Shown here: positions 1 through 7,110 of the stretch, piece by piece | How the letters are laid out: each line of letters begins with the position of its first letter | Numbering within the stretch: the stretch's first letter is position 1 | NCBI GenBank assembly: GCA_964436865.1 | Contig: CAYTFK010000012.1 | Coordinates: forward strand, 1-48,584 | Reading direction: 5' to 3' | DNA length: 48,584 bases | DNA from: JAXGPP01 sp964436865 | GTDB lineage: Bacteria; Planctomycetota; Planctomycetia; Pirellulales; Thermoguttaceae | Program-made: the position numbers and the translations under genes | The notes under the pieces: generated by a model | Databases searched by the model: none | The model's input: the letters and a program-made list of their open reading frames with translations, nothing else | Told to the model about the DNA's origin: nothing

Positions 1-663
1 GAAATCGGGGTTCTGGTAACCCGGATGCATGTGGGCGCGGACCGTTGGTTCTCCAAACGGATCGGTGCGGACCTTGTCGGGCCGCAGGATCCAGCGCCGG
101 CAGTGCGTGTGGTCCGGCGCGTCGACCGCCGTCCAGCCCACTTGCGCCCGATCGAGATTCTGCATCGCGGCCTCGATCGCGCGCACCAGTCTCCCGGGAA
201 GGAACCGGGCGTACGCTTCATCGACGCCGGTACCCAGCGCCCGCATGACCGAGGGCGCCGAGTGACTGTGCGTGGCGGCGATGAGAACGCGATTGGAGGG
301 GATATGGAGCGTTTCATAGGCCAGTCGCTTCGCCTCATCGAGCAGTTCCCTCGGCATCATGAGGTTGTCGACCACGACAATCGCCACGCGATTGCTGCCG
401 TCGTCGAGCACCAGCGCCCGGGCGAAGAGCGGATCGCGAACCGTGTCGGCACGGCCCTCAAAGAAACCTCCGCTGATGCGCACCGGAAGTTCGGGAGGAA
501 TTACGTCGACTGCGGCCGCACCGGCTCGCAGTAGTCTCACCTCGGGGTCGGGTATGTCCTGCGCACGGCTTGACGACTCCCAGAATGTGGCGCCGGCGAT
601 GAGCCCAGCCCCGGCCGTGGCGGCCCGCTCGAGGAATTCACGACGGCTGGTCGGAGCCGGCAT
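1..663 (-). CDS. Neutral/alkaline ceramidase-like protein, Tat-exported (3' end outside window)
   Basis: The reading frame runs off the window edge, so only the first 221 residues are visible. The N-terminus has a twin-arginine signal (S6-R7-R8-E-F-L) followed by an Ala/Gly-rich hydrophobic stretch, implying export of a folded protein. Residues 130-138 read AATHSHSAP, with H132 and H134 matching the zinc-binding HxH of the neutral/alkaline non-lysosomal ceramidase N-terminal domain. Planctomycetes carry many such exported proteins, and true substrates are mostly unknown, so ceramide hydrolysis is not implied. The ATG overlaps the end of the upstream DUF4432 gene by 26 bases, so it is probably the third gene of the arabinofuranosidase operon. 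Confidence 0.82.
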   Translation of the reverse strand, partial: MPAPTSRREFLERAATAGAGLIAGATFWESSSRAQDIPDPEVRLLRAGAAAVDVIPPELPVRISGGFFEGRADTVRDPLFARALVLDDGSNRVAIVVVDNLMMPRELLDEAKRLAYETLHIPSNRVLIAATHSHSAPSVMRALGTGVDEAYARFLPGRLVRAIEAAMQNLDRAQVGWTAVDAPDHTHCRRWILRPDKVRTDPFGEPTVRAHMHPGYQNPDF

Positions 664-1738
664 GGGAAATCTCCCTTACGATCTGGCAGAACTGATCAAT
701 CTCCGCAGCCCCGTCGAGCACTCCGATCTCCACACTCATCTCCCGGCGCTCACCCGGTTGCAGCATGGGAAGTGTTCCCTCGCGGCGTAGCACCGCGCGG
801 TTATTGAGCGGCGCGTTCGACGGTTCGATGGCCACAACGTAGTCGCGCTCCCCCATCATCTTCCACTCGTTCAGATACGCGAACGCTTTAACGGGAAATC
901 GCAGGTACACCCCCAGCCCTCCCGCCAGATCACGGTTGATCAGCGCCGCCGCGGCCAGGCCGGACTGGTCGGCCGCCATCCGGTGGAGGAAGTTCTGTTC
1001 CAGGAAACCGGGCACGGGGTCCGAGAAACGGAGCATTTCACCCATGGCCGCGGCAGATCGCTCATCGTAGGGCTCCGTCTCCGCGGCCGCAAGCACCAGT
1101 TCAGCCGACTCGTCCAGCAAGGGAAAACCCAGGTTCACATGGTACAAGAGGGTGAATGGCGCCGGCTGATGCCCCATGTTCTCGGCCACGTCGTCGATGT
1201 GAATCACCCGGCTGCCGATCCGCGTGGAGATGGTTCTTGTCAGCCGGACCTTGTCACCGAAAAGCGTCCCCTCATCGACCACCCCGCGCATCACGAGCCG
1301 GTATTCATCGCCGTCCCAGTCCGACAGATCGCACACCGACCGCGCGGGACTCGCCGAGTAGCGACCGTGGAGCCCGAGTTCCTGGTCGCCGTCGCGCCCC
1401 GGCGCGGCGAAGTACGTCAGACCGCAGGTCGTCACCAGGCCGCCGCAGAATGTCTGCAACCAGCCCATTCCCTGCGGTTCGTAATACGCCGGGTGTGATT
1501 CTCCCAAAGGCGTCAGGTAAACGAGGTTCGTCCCCTTGTAGCTGGCCAGAGTGATGTCGAGGCCACGATCGGGCAGCACAGTGAACCGAAGCCCCGCGCC
1601 GGTGTCGAAATCGACCGCCGCAACTCCTTTGGCGCGACCTTCGGCCAGGATGTAATGCCGCGTCCCGCCGATCTGGCTCCGGTTGCCCAGACGGCGGAGC
1701 AACTCGTCGCGGCTGTAGTCGCGGTTGTCGAGCTTCAT
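638..1738 (-). CDS. DUF4432 family (aldose 1-epimerase-like) protein
   Basis: This 366-residue protein has the galactose-mutarotase-like fold pattern of the DUF4432 family: an early LPDRGLDI segment, HGRYSASPAR in the middle, and LLYHVNLGFPLLD further on. These proteins bind or interconvert free sugars, but the exact reaction is not established. There is no signal peptide, so it should be cytoplasmic. A GGGGAG ribosome-binding site precedes the ATG by about 9 bases. It lies 33 bases after the GH51 arabinofuranosidase gene and overlaps the ceramidase-like gene, which suggests a role in handling the sugar released upstream. The family call is firm; the substrate is inference. Confidence 0.82.
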   Translation of the reverse strand: MKLDNRDYSRDELLRRLGNRSQIGGTRHYILAEGRAKGVAAVDFDTGAGLRFTVLPDRGLDITLASYKGTNLVYLTPLGESHPAYYEPQGMGWLQTFCGGLVTTCGLTYFAAPGRDGDQELGLHGRYSASPARSVCDLSDWDGDEYRLVMRGVVDEGTLFGDKVRLTRTISTRIGSRVIHIDDVAENMGHQPAPFTLLYHVNLGFPLLDESAELVLAAAETEPYDERSAAAMGEMLRFSDPVPGFLEQNFLHRMAADQSGLAAAALINRDLAGGLGVYLRFPVKAFAYLNEWKMMGERDYVVAIEPSNAPLNNRAVLRREGTLPMLQPGERREMSVEIGVLDGAAEIDQFCQIVREISHAGSDQPS

Positions 1739-1771
1739 GGCTCGGGCTCCCCGAAAATCCGTGCGATGCGG

Positions 1772-3670
1772 TCACTCAACGTCAAACGCGTACACTGAGA
1801 TGCTGCATGGCGCAAGCCGCAGCATATCGGTGCCCCCCTGAACCTCGTTTTCTTCGATTGCCACGGCCGGCGGCTTGCCCGGCTCGTTATAGGCCATGGG
1901 GTCATCGCCGGCGATGCGCCACAGCCGGCCCTTTCCGGCGAGCTTGGCGCCATTGACGGCAAGCGACACCTCCATGGGCTTGAGAGTCGGGTTTACGATG
2001 CCGAGCGTCAGCGTCTTACCGTCTTCGCTCCAGGCGGCCAGAGCATCCAGCGGCGTTGAGGCCTCGGTCTTGACCGGCACGGTGCCGAACCGCTGCCGGT
2101 AGAGTTTCAGTGCCAGCCCGGTCGTGTCGAAAGCCGCCGCGGTCTTCGTGGTCTTGATCGCACCGATGACATTTACCGTCTGGGCGTAGTTCGCCATGAA
2201 GAACAAGTCGCTATGCCGGGCATATTCCTGCAGCGCCGCCGCCACGCCGAGCGCATCCTTGAGGAAGTACCGGGTACCCAATTCGCCATAGATATGCGGT
2301 CCGTACCAATAGTTCCACTCGTCCTGGGCGATGCGGATGTCCTTGCCGCGAAGCGACTCCAGTTCCCGGCGATAGCGGCGGTGAATCTCCGCCTTGCCGC
2401 GGACCTGGTTTGTCATCTGAGCCACGTGCGCGACGAGGTCCGGTTTCTCCTGCACGTAGAAATGCTCGCTGATCAGGTCCATGTGATCGGCGGCGTGCTT
2501 GAGCATCTCCTCGCTCCAGCGGCCTGCGGCTCCCACGGCGACGAGCTTGATCGAGGGGTCAGCCTTGCGCATCGCCTCGGCGAACTCGACGTGCTTCTCG
2601 ATGTACTTCTCCAGCGGCATGTGCCCGAGCTGCCAGTTCCCATACATCTCGTTTCCGACGCCCCACCATACGACCCCGTAGGGTTCCGCGTGGCCGTTCT
2701 TGGCTCGGAGCTTTCCCATTTCGGTATCGCGGCCACCGTTGACATACTGGACCTCCTCGACCGCCATCTTGATGTCGCCCAGTCCGCTGTTGACCACCAC
2801 GAGCGGCTCGGTGTTGATCTCACGGCAGAACACGATGAACTCGTCGACGCCGAAGTCGTTGTGTTCGACTCCTTTCCAGGCCGGATTCTTCCGCGGCGGA
2901 CGCCGATCGACGTCGCCGATGCCGTCGCGCCAATCATAGCCGCTGACGAAGTTGCCGCCGGGCCAACGGTAGATGGGCGAGTCGAGTTCCTTCAGAAGCG
3001 TCAGCGTGTCGGCCCGCATCCCGTGAACGTTGTCGGCCGGCATCAGCGATACCGTACCCACTCGGAAACTGCCGCGACCCGCGGCAGCGATTTCCAGGCG
3101 ACCCTCGTCCGTGTCGGCGCCGGAGGTGAACTCCAGCGGTGTCTTGACATAATCCGCGGTCAGCCGTTCGATCGCCACCGTCTGGCGGTCGGCCGGACTG
3201 TTCCCCCACACCAGGCTCACCTCGATCGGTCCGGCTTCGGCGGCCCCAGATAGCCAGACGCGGCCGACGTACTTTCTCCCTTTCTGCAGCCCCAGCCCTG
3301 CTTGGCGGATCCCGCCTTTGCCTTCCTTGAGGCGGATTTCCGGAGTGTGCTCGCCGACGAACGGCGCCTCGCCGACCATGGCCACCTCGCCGCCCAACGC
3401 AGTCCAGGGCGACTCTTCGGCACCAACCGAGAAGTAGAACTTGCGGTCTTCGAGCATTTCGGCCCAAATGCCGCCATAGATGCAACGGCCCAAGTGTTCA
3501 ATGAACTGGCCGTAGACATAGGGCGAGATCGGCTCAGCGCGCTGGCCGGCGTCGATGGTGATCGCCAGGCCGGCCCGCGCGGCGTCGCCGCGGGACGGTT
3601 CAGCCGCTTGAGCCCAGGTCATCATGGAAGCCCACGCCAGCCAAACGAATACCAGGAGCATGCGCCTCAT
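1772..3670 (-). CDS. GH51 alpha-L-arabinofuranosidase, secreted
   Basis: The 632-residue protein should release L-arabinofuranose from arabinan or arabinoxylan side chains. A signal peptide (MRRMLLVFVWLAWASM..., cut near AQAAE) indicates export. The N-terminal part resembles the beta-rich carbohydrate-binding portion often found before bacterial GH51 domains. The catalytic barrel carries the acid/base E341 in GNEMYGNW and the nucleophile E451 in QDEWNYW. A C-terminal beta domain follows (LTLGIVNPTLKPMEVSL). The frame is open for 39 codons upstream, but the ATG used here follows an AAGAGG ribosome-binding site and starts the signal peptide, so the longer start is rejected. It is the first gene of a three-gene minus-strand operon. 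Confidence 0.9.
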   Translation of the reverse strand: MRRMLLVFVWLAWASMMTWAQAAEPSRGDAARAGLAITIDAGQRAEPISPYVYGQFIEHLGRCIYGGIWAEMLEDRKFYFSVGAEESPWTALGGEVAMVGEAPFVGEHTPEIRLKEGKGGIRQAGLGLQKGRKYVGRVWLSGAAEAGPIEVSLVWGNSPADRQTVAIERLTADYVKTPLEFTSGADTDEGRLEIAAAGRGSFRVGTVSLMPADNVHGMRADTLTLLKELDSPIYRWPGGNFVSGYDWRDGIGDVDRRPPRKNPAWKGVEHNDFGVDEFIVFCREINTEPLVVVNSGLGDIKMAVEEVQYVNGGRDTEMGKLRAKNGHAEPYGVVWWGVGNEMYGNWQLGHMPLEKYIEKHVEFAEAMRKADPSIKLVAVGAAGRWSEEMLKHAADHMDLISEHFYVQEKPDLVAHVAQMTNQVRGKAEIHRRYRRELESLRGKDIRIAQDEWNYWYGPHIYGELGTRYFLKDALGVAAALQEYARHSDLFFMANYAQTVNVIGAIKTTKTAAAFDTTGLALKLYRQRFGTVPVKTEASTPLDALAAWSEDGKTLTLGIVNPTLKPMEVSLAVNGAKLAGKGRLWRIAGDDPMAYNEPGKPPAVAIEENEVQGGTDMLRLAPCSISVYAFDVE

Positions 3671-3850
3671 TGGAACCTCTTCTTTCGTGCATTCGAGGTT
3701 GAGGTTGGGTGGGACGAGTTGTCCTCGAATCCCGCAGTGTGCGGCAACCGACGGACCCCGTACCACGGCGAAGGTAACAGGTCGCAATGGCGGGCGTCAA
3801 GCAACCGCGACGGAGGGGGAGCCGAAGGCCGCATTTGGGCCAGCGTGGCC

Positions 3851-3893
3851 CAAGAAAAACCCAAGCCCCCGATTGCGTATTCAACCGAGGGCT
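3851..3893 (-). terminator. Rho-independent terminator of the cold-shock gene
   Basis: On the minus strand an 11-bp stem (3893-3883 with 3874-3864, two G-U pairs) closes an 8-base loop and is followed by TGGGTTTTTCTTG. It lies about 57 bases downstream of the cold-shock stop codon and separates that gene from the arabinofuranosidase operon. Confidence 0.65.
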
Positions 3894-3949
3894 CAACGGG
3901 TGTGTTCACTTGTCAAGAGCCGGCGGACACGGCCGGGCTCGACCGTCGA

Positions 3950-4153
3950 TCAATGACCGAGCGGCCGAACGTTCTCGGCGCGCGGGCCTTTGGGGCCCTG
4001 CCCGACCTCGTACTGCACCGTCTGGCCGATCGACAGCGACTCAAACGGGGCTTCCTTAACTTGGGAGCAGTGGAAGAACATGTCGCCCCGCTCCCCGTCG
4101 ATGAAACCAAACCCTCTGTCCGAAACCAGCTTCTTGATGGTACCCTGCGGCAT
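3950..4153 (-). CDS. Cold-shock domain protein (CspA family)
   Basis: This 67-residue protein is a single cold-shock domain, an OB-fold that binds single-stranded RNA and DNA and melts RNA structure. The RNP1 motif is present as RGFGFI and RNP2 as DMFFH, and the opening GTIKKL strand is typical. Start choice: the frame also has a GTG at 4162, but the GAGGAG ribosome-binding site fits the ATG at 4153 (8-base spacing) and sits too close to the GTG. A candidate promoter lies about 240 bases upstream and an intrinsic terminator follows, so it is likely a single-gene unit with a long leader, as in known csp genes. Confidence 0.92.
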   Translation of the reverse strand: MPQGTIKKLVSDRGFGFIDGERGDMFFHCSQVKEAPFESLSIGQTVQYEVGQGPKGPRAENVRPLGH

Positions 4154-4393
4154 ACGAGCCACTCCTCAGAAACAGAACTCGAAAATTCTCCCGGCCTTGG
4201 GCACCCGATTCGGCCAAGCCGCACCGGATGCCTTGGCTCATCAAGGGGGGCGAGAGCGATGGCTTCGCCAGAAGAGACTCGATTGCTAGCGGCGGTAAGT
4301 CCCGGCCGCAGCACGAATCGTCCGATTGACGAGAAGGAGTCAACTCGCCAAGAGTATCGACCTCACCTCTCATTCGCCACACCTGACCCGCCC

Positions 4394-4421
4394 ATTGTAG
4401 CATGCCTTTTGGGGGACGCAA
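4394..4421 (-). promoter_or_regulatory. Candidate promoter of the cold-shock gene
   Basis: Minus-strand -10 TACAAT (4399-4394, 5 of 6 to consensus) lies 16 bases after -35 TTGCGT (4421-4416, 3 of 6). Transcription would start near 4387, giving a leader of about 230 bases before the ATG at 4153. Long leaders are known for cspA-type mRNAs. The call rests on pattern only. Confidence 0.4.
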
Positions 4422-4456
4422 TAGCAACCGGAGGGATGCGGCGCAATCGCGCAAGC

Positions 4457-4503
4457 GTCTACAAGACGAGCCGCTGCAAGAACTTGCGGCGGCTCCCGTA
4501 GAC
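4457..4503. repeat. Large nested inverted repeat after the CsrA-receiver gene
   Basis: Outer arms GTCTAC (4457-4462) and GTAGAC (4498-4503) enclose inner arms GAGCCGC (4468-4474)/GCGGCTC (4489-4495) and GCAAG (4476-4480)/CTTGC (4483-4487). The only internal defect is T4475 opposite G4488, which pairs as a wobble in plus-strand RNA and is a C-A mismatch in minus-strand RNA. It starts about 21 bases after the stop at 4524. It could end or stabilise the CsrA-receiver transcript, but no T-run follows. Confidence 0.6.
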
Positions 4504-4523
4504 GAATGGGTTGCACGGACGCG

Positions 4524-5300
4524 TCAGCGGTCGGAACCCGCGGCGGATTGTTGCGTCTGTTCGACTTCGCGGACCAGCTCGCGGACGAGTCTTTCCGGGT
4601 TCACCGGTTTGGCGAACCAGCGGTCGATGCCGCGCGGGCCTGTCGAGACGCCCAATTGCGACGGGCTGGTGCCGCTGATTGCGAAGACCTTGATGCCGGA
4701 AAAGGCGGGGTTGCTGCGGATGGCGTTGACGGTCGTGGGGCCGTCGCATCGCGGCATGAACATGTCGAGCAGCACCATGTCTGGCTGGTCGTGTGAAGCG
4801 AGATAATCCAGCGCCCGGGCGCCGTCGCCCGAAGTGGCGACTTCGAAGCCGCTCAAACGCAGGAATCCGGCCAAAAGTTCGCACTGGTTCGGGTCATCTT
4901 CGACGACCAGCGCGCGGCAGCGGGGCGAATTTGCCGGCGGTTTGGGTTCGACCGGCCTGGCAACTTCGGTCTCCAACTGCTCCAGGGCGGCGAGGCCACG
5001 GTCGAACGAGATCTGGGCGTCGTTGACCATGCCCCGCTCCATTTGCCGTCGGGACAACTGCAGGGCCAGCAAAGCCGCATGCAGGTGGTTTCGGGCGGAA
5101 TGAGAGAGCCTTCTTTGTTGAGGCAGAGCCTTCGCGGCTCCGGCCTCGTCGGCAGCAAGTTCATTGCGGAGGATTTTGATCTCGGCGGGAGCCTTGATCC
5201 CCAGGCGAGCCGCGTTTCCCTTGATTCGCTGCAACTCCAATACAATTCCGAGCGCGGGAAACACAATCTTCTCGCCTTCGCGGCGAGAGAGAATCAACAT
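4524..5300 (-). CDS. CsrA-receiver fusion: RNA-binding CsrA domain joined to a response-regulator domain
   Basis: The 258-residue protein joins two regulators usually encoded separately. Residues 1-50 are a CsrA/RsmA domain: MLILSRREGEKIVF opens like free CsrA (L4, R6), VKGN-type turn IKGN and AP-E-I follow, and R45 matches the RNA-contacting R44 of E. coli CsrA. Residues 60-112 are helical and include LSHSARNHLHA, which resembles a HisKA H-box with H67. Residues 128-245 are a receiver: acidic pocket E134-D135-D136, phospho-acceptor D179 in VLLDMFMP, switch S209 in AISGTS, and K231 in FAKPVNP. Start: the ATG at 5300 follows AAAGGAG by 7 bases; the frame is open 57 codons further upstream but that part resembles nothing. 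Inference: phosphorylation may tune CsrA dimerisation or RNA binding. The gene is divergent from pncB. Confidence 0.9.
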   Translation of the reverse strand: MLILSRREGEKIVFPALGIVLELQRIKGNAARLGIKAPAEIKILRNELAADEAGAAKALPQQRRLSHSARNHLHAALLALQLSRRQMERGMVNDAQISFDRGLAALEQLETEVARPVEPKPPANSPRCRALVVEDDPNQCELLAGFLRLSGFEVATSGDGARALDYLASHDQPDMVLLDMFMPRCDGPTTVNAIRSNPAFSGIKVFAISGTSPSQLGVSTGPRGIDRWFAKPVNPERLVRELVREVEQTQQSAAGSDR

Positions 5301-5424
5301 ACGGGTCTCCTTTCCACACACCGGCCGCCAGGCAAAACGGTGGTCCAACGGATCTGGGGAGAGGCGGGCGCTCCTCCCGAATACCCCCTTGGAAATTGTT
5401 CCAGGTGGGATCGAGGCTGTCGCT

Positions 5425-5438
5425 CGACATCCGTGTCG
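5425..5438 (-). promoter_or_regulatory. Candidate CsrA-binding hairpin (GGA in loop)
   Basis: On the minus strand CGACA and TGTCG form a perfect 5-bp stem around the tetraloop CGGA. This is the layout of high-affinity CsrA targets (ACA-RGGA-TGT), differing only in the R position. It lies about 125 bases before the CsrA-receiver start codon, and the ribosome-binding site there (AAAGGAG) contains a second GGA, so the protein could bridge both sites and repress its own translation. This is inferred from known CsrA targets, not shown. Confidence 0.45.
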
Positions 5439-5477
5439 GAAAGCATTTCCGCGGCGGCGGAAGCGGGCCATCCTGGC

Positions 5478-5506
5478 CCTATACCGCGCATAGAACTCGA
5501 CGTCAG
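5478..5506 (-). promoter_or_regulatory. Candidate promoter of the CsrA-receiver gene
   Basis: Minus-strand CTGACG (5506-5501) and TATAGG (5483-5478), each 4 of 6 to consensus, are separated by 17 bases. A start near 5470 would place the GGA-loop hairpin inside the mRNA leader. Confidence 0.35.
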
Positions 5507-5520
5507 ATGTTTTACCCGAA

Positions 5521-5567
5521 CCTCCTTTCTATGGACAAGATCAATTTCTCTGCATAACCAAAGGAGG
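5521..5567. repeat. Inverted repeat CCTCCTTT / AAAGGAGG in a divergent intergenic region
   Basis: Perfect 8-base arms (5521-5528 and 5560-5567) flank 31 bases between the divergent CsrA-receiver and pncB genes. Each arm looks like a ribosome-binding site facing outward, yet no good gene follows at the expected distance on either side. It may be an operator or a remnant of leader ORFs. Confidence 0.4.
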
Positions 5568-5637
5568 GGATGCATGGTCTGCAGTGCAGATCAGCCGTTC
5601 GCTACAATGCTCGCAGACCTGTCACCGGAGACTCGCG

Positions 5638-7110
5638 ATGTCCTATCTGGCCAGACTGTACGGATCATCGTTGGGGCTGTTGACCGATTTGTACCAGCTC
5701 ACGATGGCATACGGTTACTGGAAATCGGAGGTGCGGGACCGCGAGGCCGCCTTTCATCTGCTGTTTCGCGAAAACCCGTTCGGCGGCGGCTTCGCGATCG
5801 CCTGCGGCCTGGCGACGGCCGTGGAGTATCTCGAGAGACTCCGATTCGACGAAGATGACATTGCCTATCTTGCCGAACTTCGCGGAAGCGATGGAAAGTC
5901 GCTCTTCGACCCGGGTTTTTTGCGTTTCCTGCATGGGCTGCGGCTGGAATGCGACATCGATGCCGCACCCGAAGGCTCGGTCGTCTTTCCCCAGGAGCCG
6001 CTGGTCCGGGTTACGGGACCGCTCATTCAGAGCCAGATCATCGAGACGGCACTGCTCAATGTGATCAACTTTCAGACCCTGGTAGCGACGAAGGCGGCCC
6101 GTGTGACTGCGGCATCCCGGGGCGAACCGGTGCTGGAATTCGGCTTGAGGCGGGCCCAGGGGATCGATGGCGGCGTGGCCGCCAGCCGAGCGGCCTACGT
6201 GGGCGGTTGCGCCGGCACCTCAAATGTCCTCGCCGGACGACTCCTGGGCATCCCTGTTAAGGGGACGCATGCCCATAGCTGGGTGATGTGCTTCGACGAC
6301 GAACTGGAGGCCTTCATGGCCTACGCTCGGGCAATGCCCAATAATTGCGTATTTCTCGTTGATACCTACGATACGCTAGAGGGCGTCCGCCGCGCGGTCA
6401 AGGCGGCCGAGTGGCTCCGCTCGGAGGGGCATGAGTTGCTCGGCATCCGGCTCGATTCGGGCGACCTGGCGTACCTGAGCATCGAAGCAAGGCGAATCCT
6501 GGATGAGGCCGGTTTCCCGCAAGCCGCCATCGTGGCTTCCAACGACCTCGACGAGCACACCATCGACAGCCTGAAGACCCAAGGGGCGACAATCGGAGTT
6601 TGGGGCGTCGGAACTCGGCTGGTCACTGGCCACGACCAGAGTGCCCTGGGAGGCGTCTACAAGCTCTCCGCCATCCGTAAGAAGGGTGGAGAGTGGCAGG
6701 ACCGGGTGAAACTCTCCGAGCAGCTTTTGAAGACCTCCACTCCGGGCGTGCTCCAGGTCCGCCGCTTCGTCGAGGACGGCCGCGCCCTTGGCGATGCCAT
6801 CTACGACGTGCGGTTTCCCGTGGCCGGCGAGTGTACCATTGTTGATCCGGCGGACAGCACGCGACGGAAGACGATCGACCCCGGCACTCCGTCGGCCGAC
6901 CTCCTGGTGCCGATCTTCCGTGCGGGCAAACGTGTCTATGAAGTGCCGCCGATCGAGGACTCGCGCCGCCGGATGCGCGACCAGTTGGAACTGTTTCACT
7001 CCGGTATCAAACGATTTCTGTATCCTCATCAGTATCCGGCCGGCCTGGAACTGGGGCTGCACGAGCGGAAGACCGAATTCATCCTTCAGCAACGGGGATT
7101 CGCCAAATGA
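5638..7110 (+). CDS. pncB: Nicotinate phosphoribosyltransferase
   Basis: The 490-residue enzyme should make nicotinate mononucleotide from nicotinate and PRPP (with ATP), the entry step of the Preiss-Handler NAD salvage pathway in the cytoplasm. The N-terminal SLGLLTDLYQLTMAYGYW segment, the EFGLRRAQGIDGG block, the GTHAHSWV histidine motif and the GIRLDSGDLAYLS phosphoribosyl-binding strand are all characteristic. The start chosen is the ATG at 5638 after CGGAG; an upstream in-frame ATG lacks support. The stop overlaps the nadE start in ATGA, so the two are translationally coupled and give two steps of the same pathway. Confidence 0.93.
   Translation: MSYLARLYGSSLGLLTDLYQLTMAYGYWKSEVRDREAAFHLLFRENPFGGGFAIACGLATAVEYLERLRFDEDDIAYLAELRGSDGKSLFDPGFLRFLHGLRLECDIDAAPEGSVVFPQEPLVRVTGPLIQSQIIETALLNVINFQTLVATKAARVTAASRGEPVLEFGLRRAQGIDGGVAASRAAYVGGCAGTSNVLAGRLLGIPVKGTHAHSWVMCFDDELEAFMAYARAMPNNCVFLVDTYDTLEGVRRAVKAAEWLRSEGHELLGIRLDSGDLAYLSIEARRILDEAGFPQAAIVASNDLDEHTIDSLKTQGATIGVWGVGTRLVTGHDQSALGGVYKLSAIRKKGGEWQDRVKLSEQLLKTSTPGVLQVRRFVEDGRALGDAIYDVRFPVAGECTIVDPADSTRRKTIDPGTPSADLLVPIFRAGKRVYEVPPIEDSRRRMRDQLELFHSGIKRFLYPHQYPAGLELGLHERKTEFILQQRGFAK

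Larger units (their letters stand above)
4154..4523. other. Intergenic region: csp leader, csp promoter and a large hairpin
   Basis: This 370-base gap holds no convincing gene. From right to left on the minus strand it contains a large inverted repeat just after the CsrA-receiver stop (4457-4503), a promoter-like pair (4394-4421), and then roughly 230 bases that would form the 5' leader of the cold-shock mRNA, ending in the GAGGAG ribosome-binding site. Confidence 0.6.
5301..5637. other. Divergent control region between the CsrA-receiver gene and pncB
   Basis: This 337-base gap has no supported gene. Going toward the CsrA-receiver gene it holds a promoter-like pair (5478-5506), a GGA-loop hairpin (5425-5438) and several further GGA triplets including the one in the ribosome-binding site. 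Toward pncB it holds TACAAT (5603-5608), which may be a -10 element although no good -35 precedes it. An inverted repeat of AAAGGAGG (5521-5567) sits between the two sides. Confidence 0.5.

Noticed and set aside
2213..3253. 346-residue open frame on the plus strand
   Set aside because: Antisense to the GH51 gene with intact catalytic residues; no start signal or motif.
3302..4501. 399-residue open frame on the plus strand
   Set aside because: It crosses the GH51 5' end, a terminator and the cold-shock gene on the opposite strand, and shows no domain.
5571..5858. Possible plus-strand gene after AAAGGAGGGG and two ATGs
   Set aside because: The longer frame runs out of phase through pncB with an arginine-rich translation; the ATG at 5638 in the pncB frame fits the family. 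A very short leader peptide cannot be excluded.
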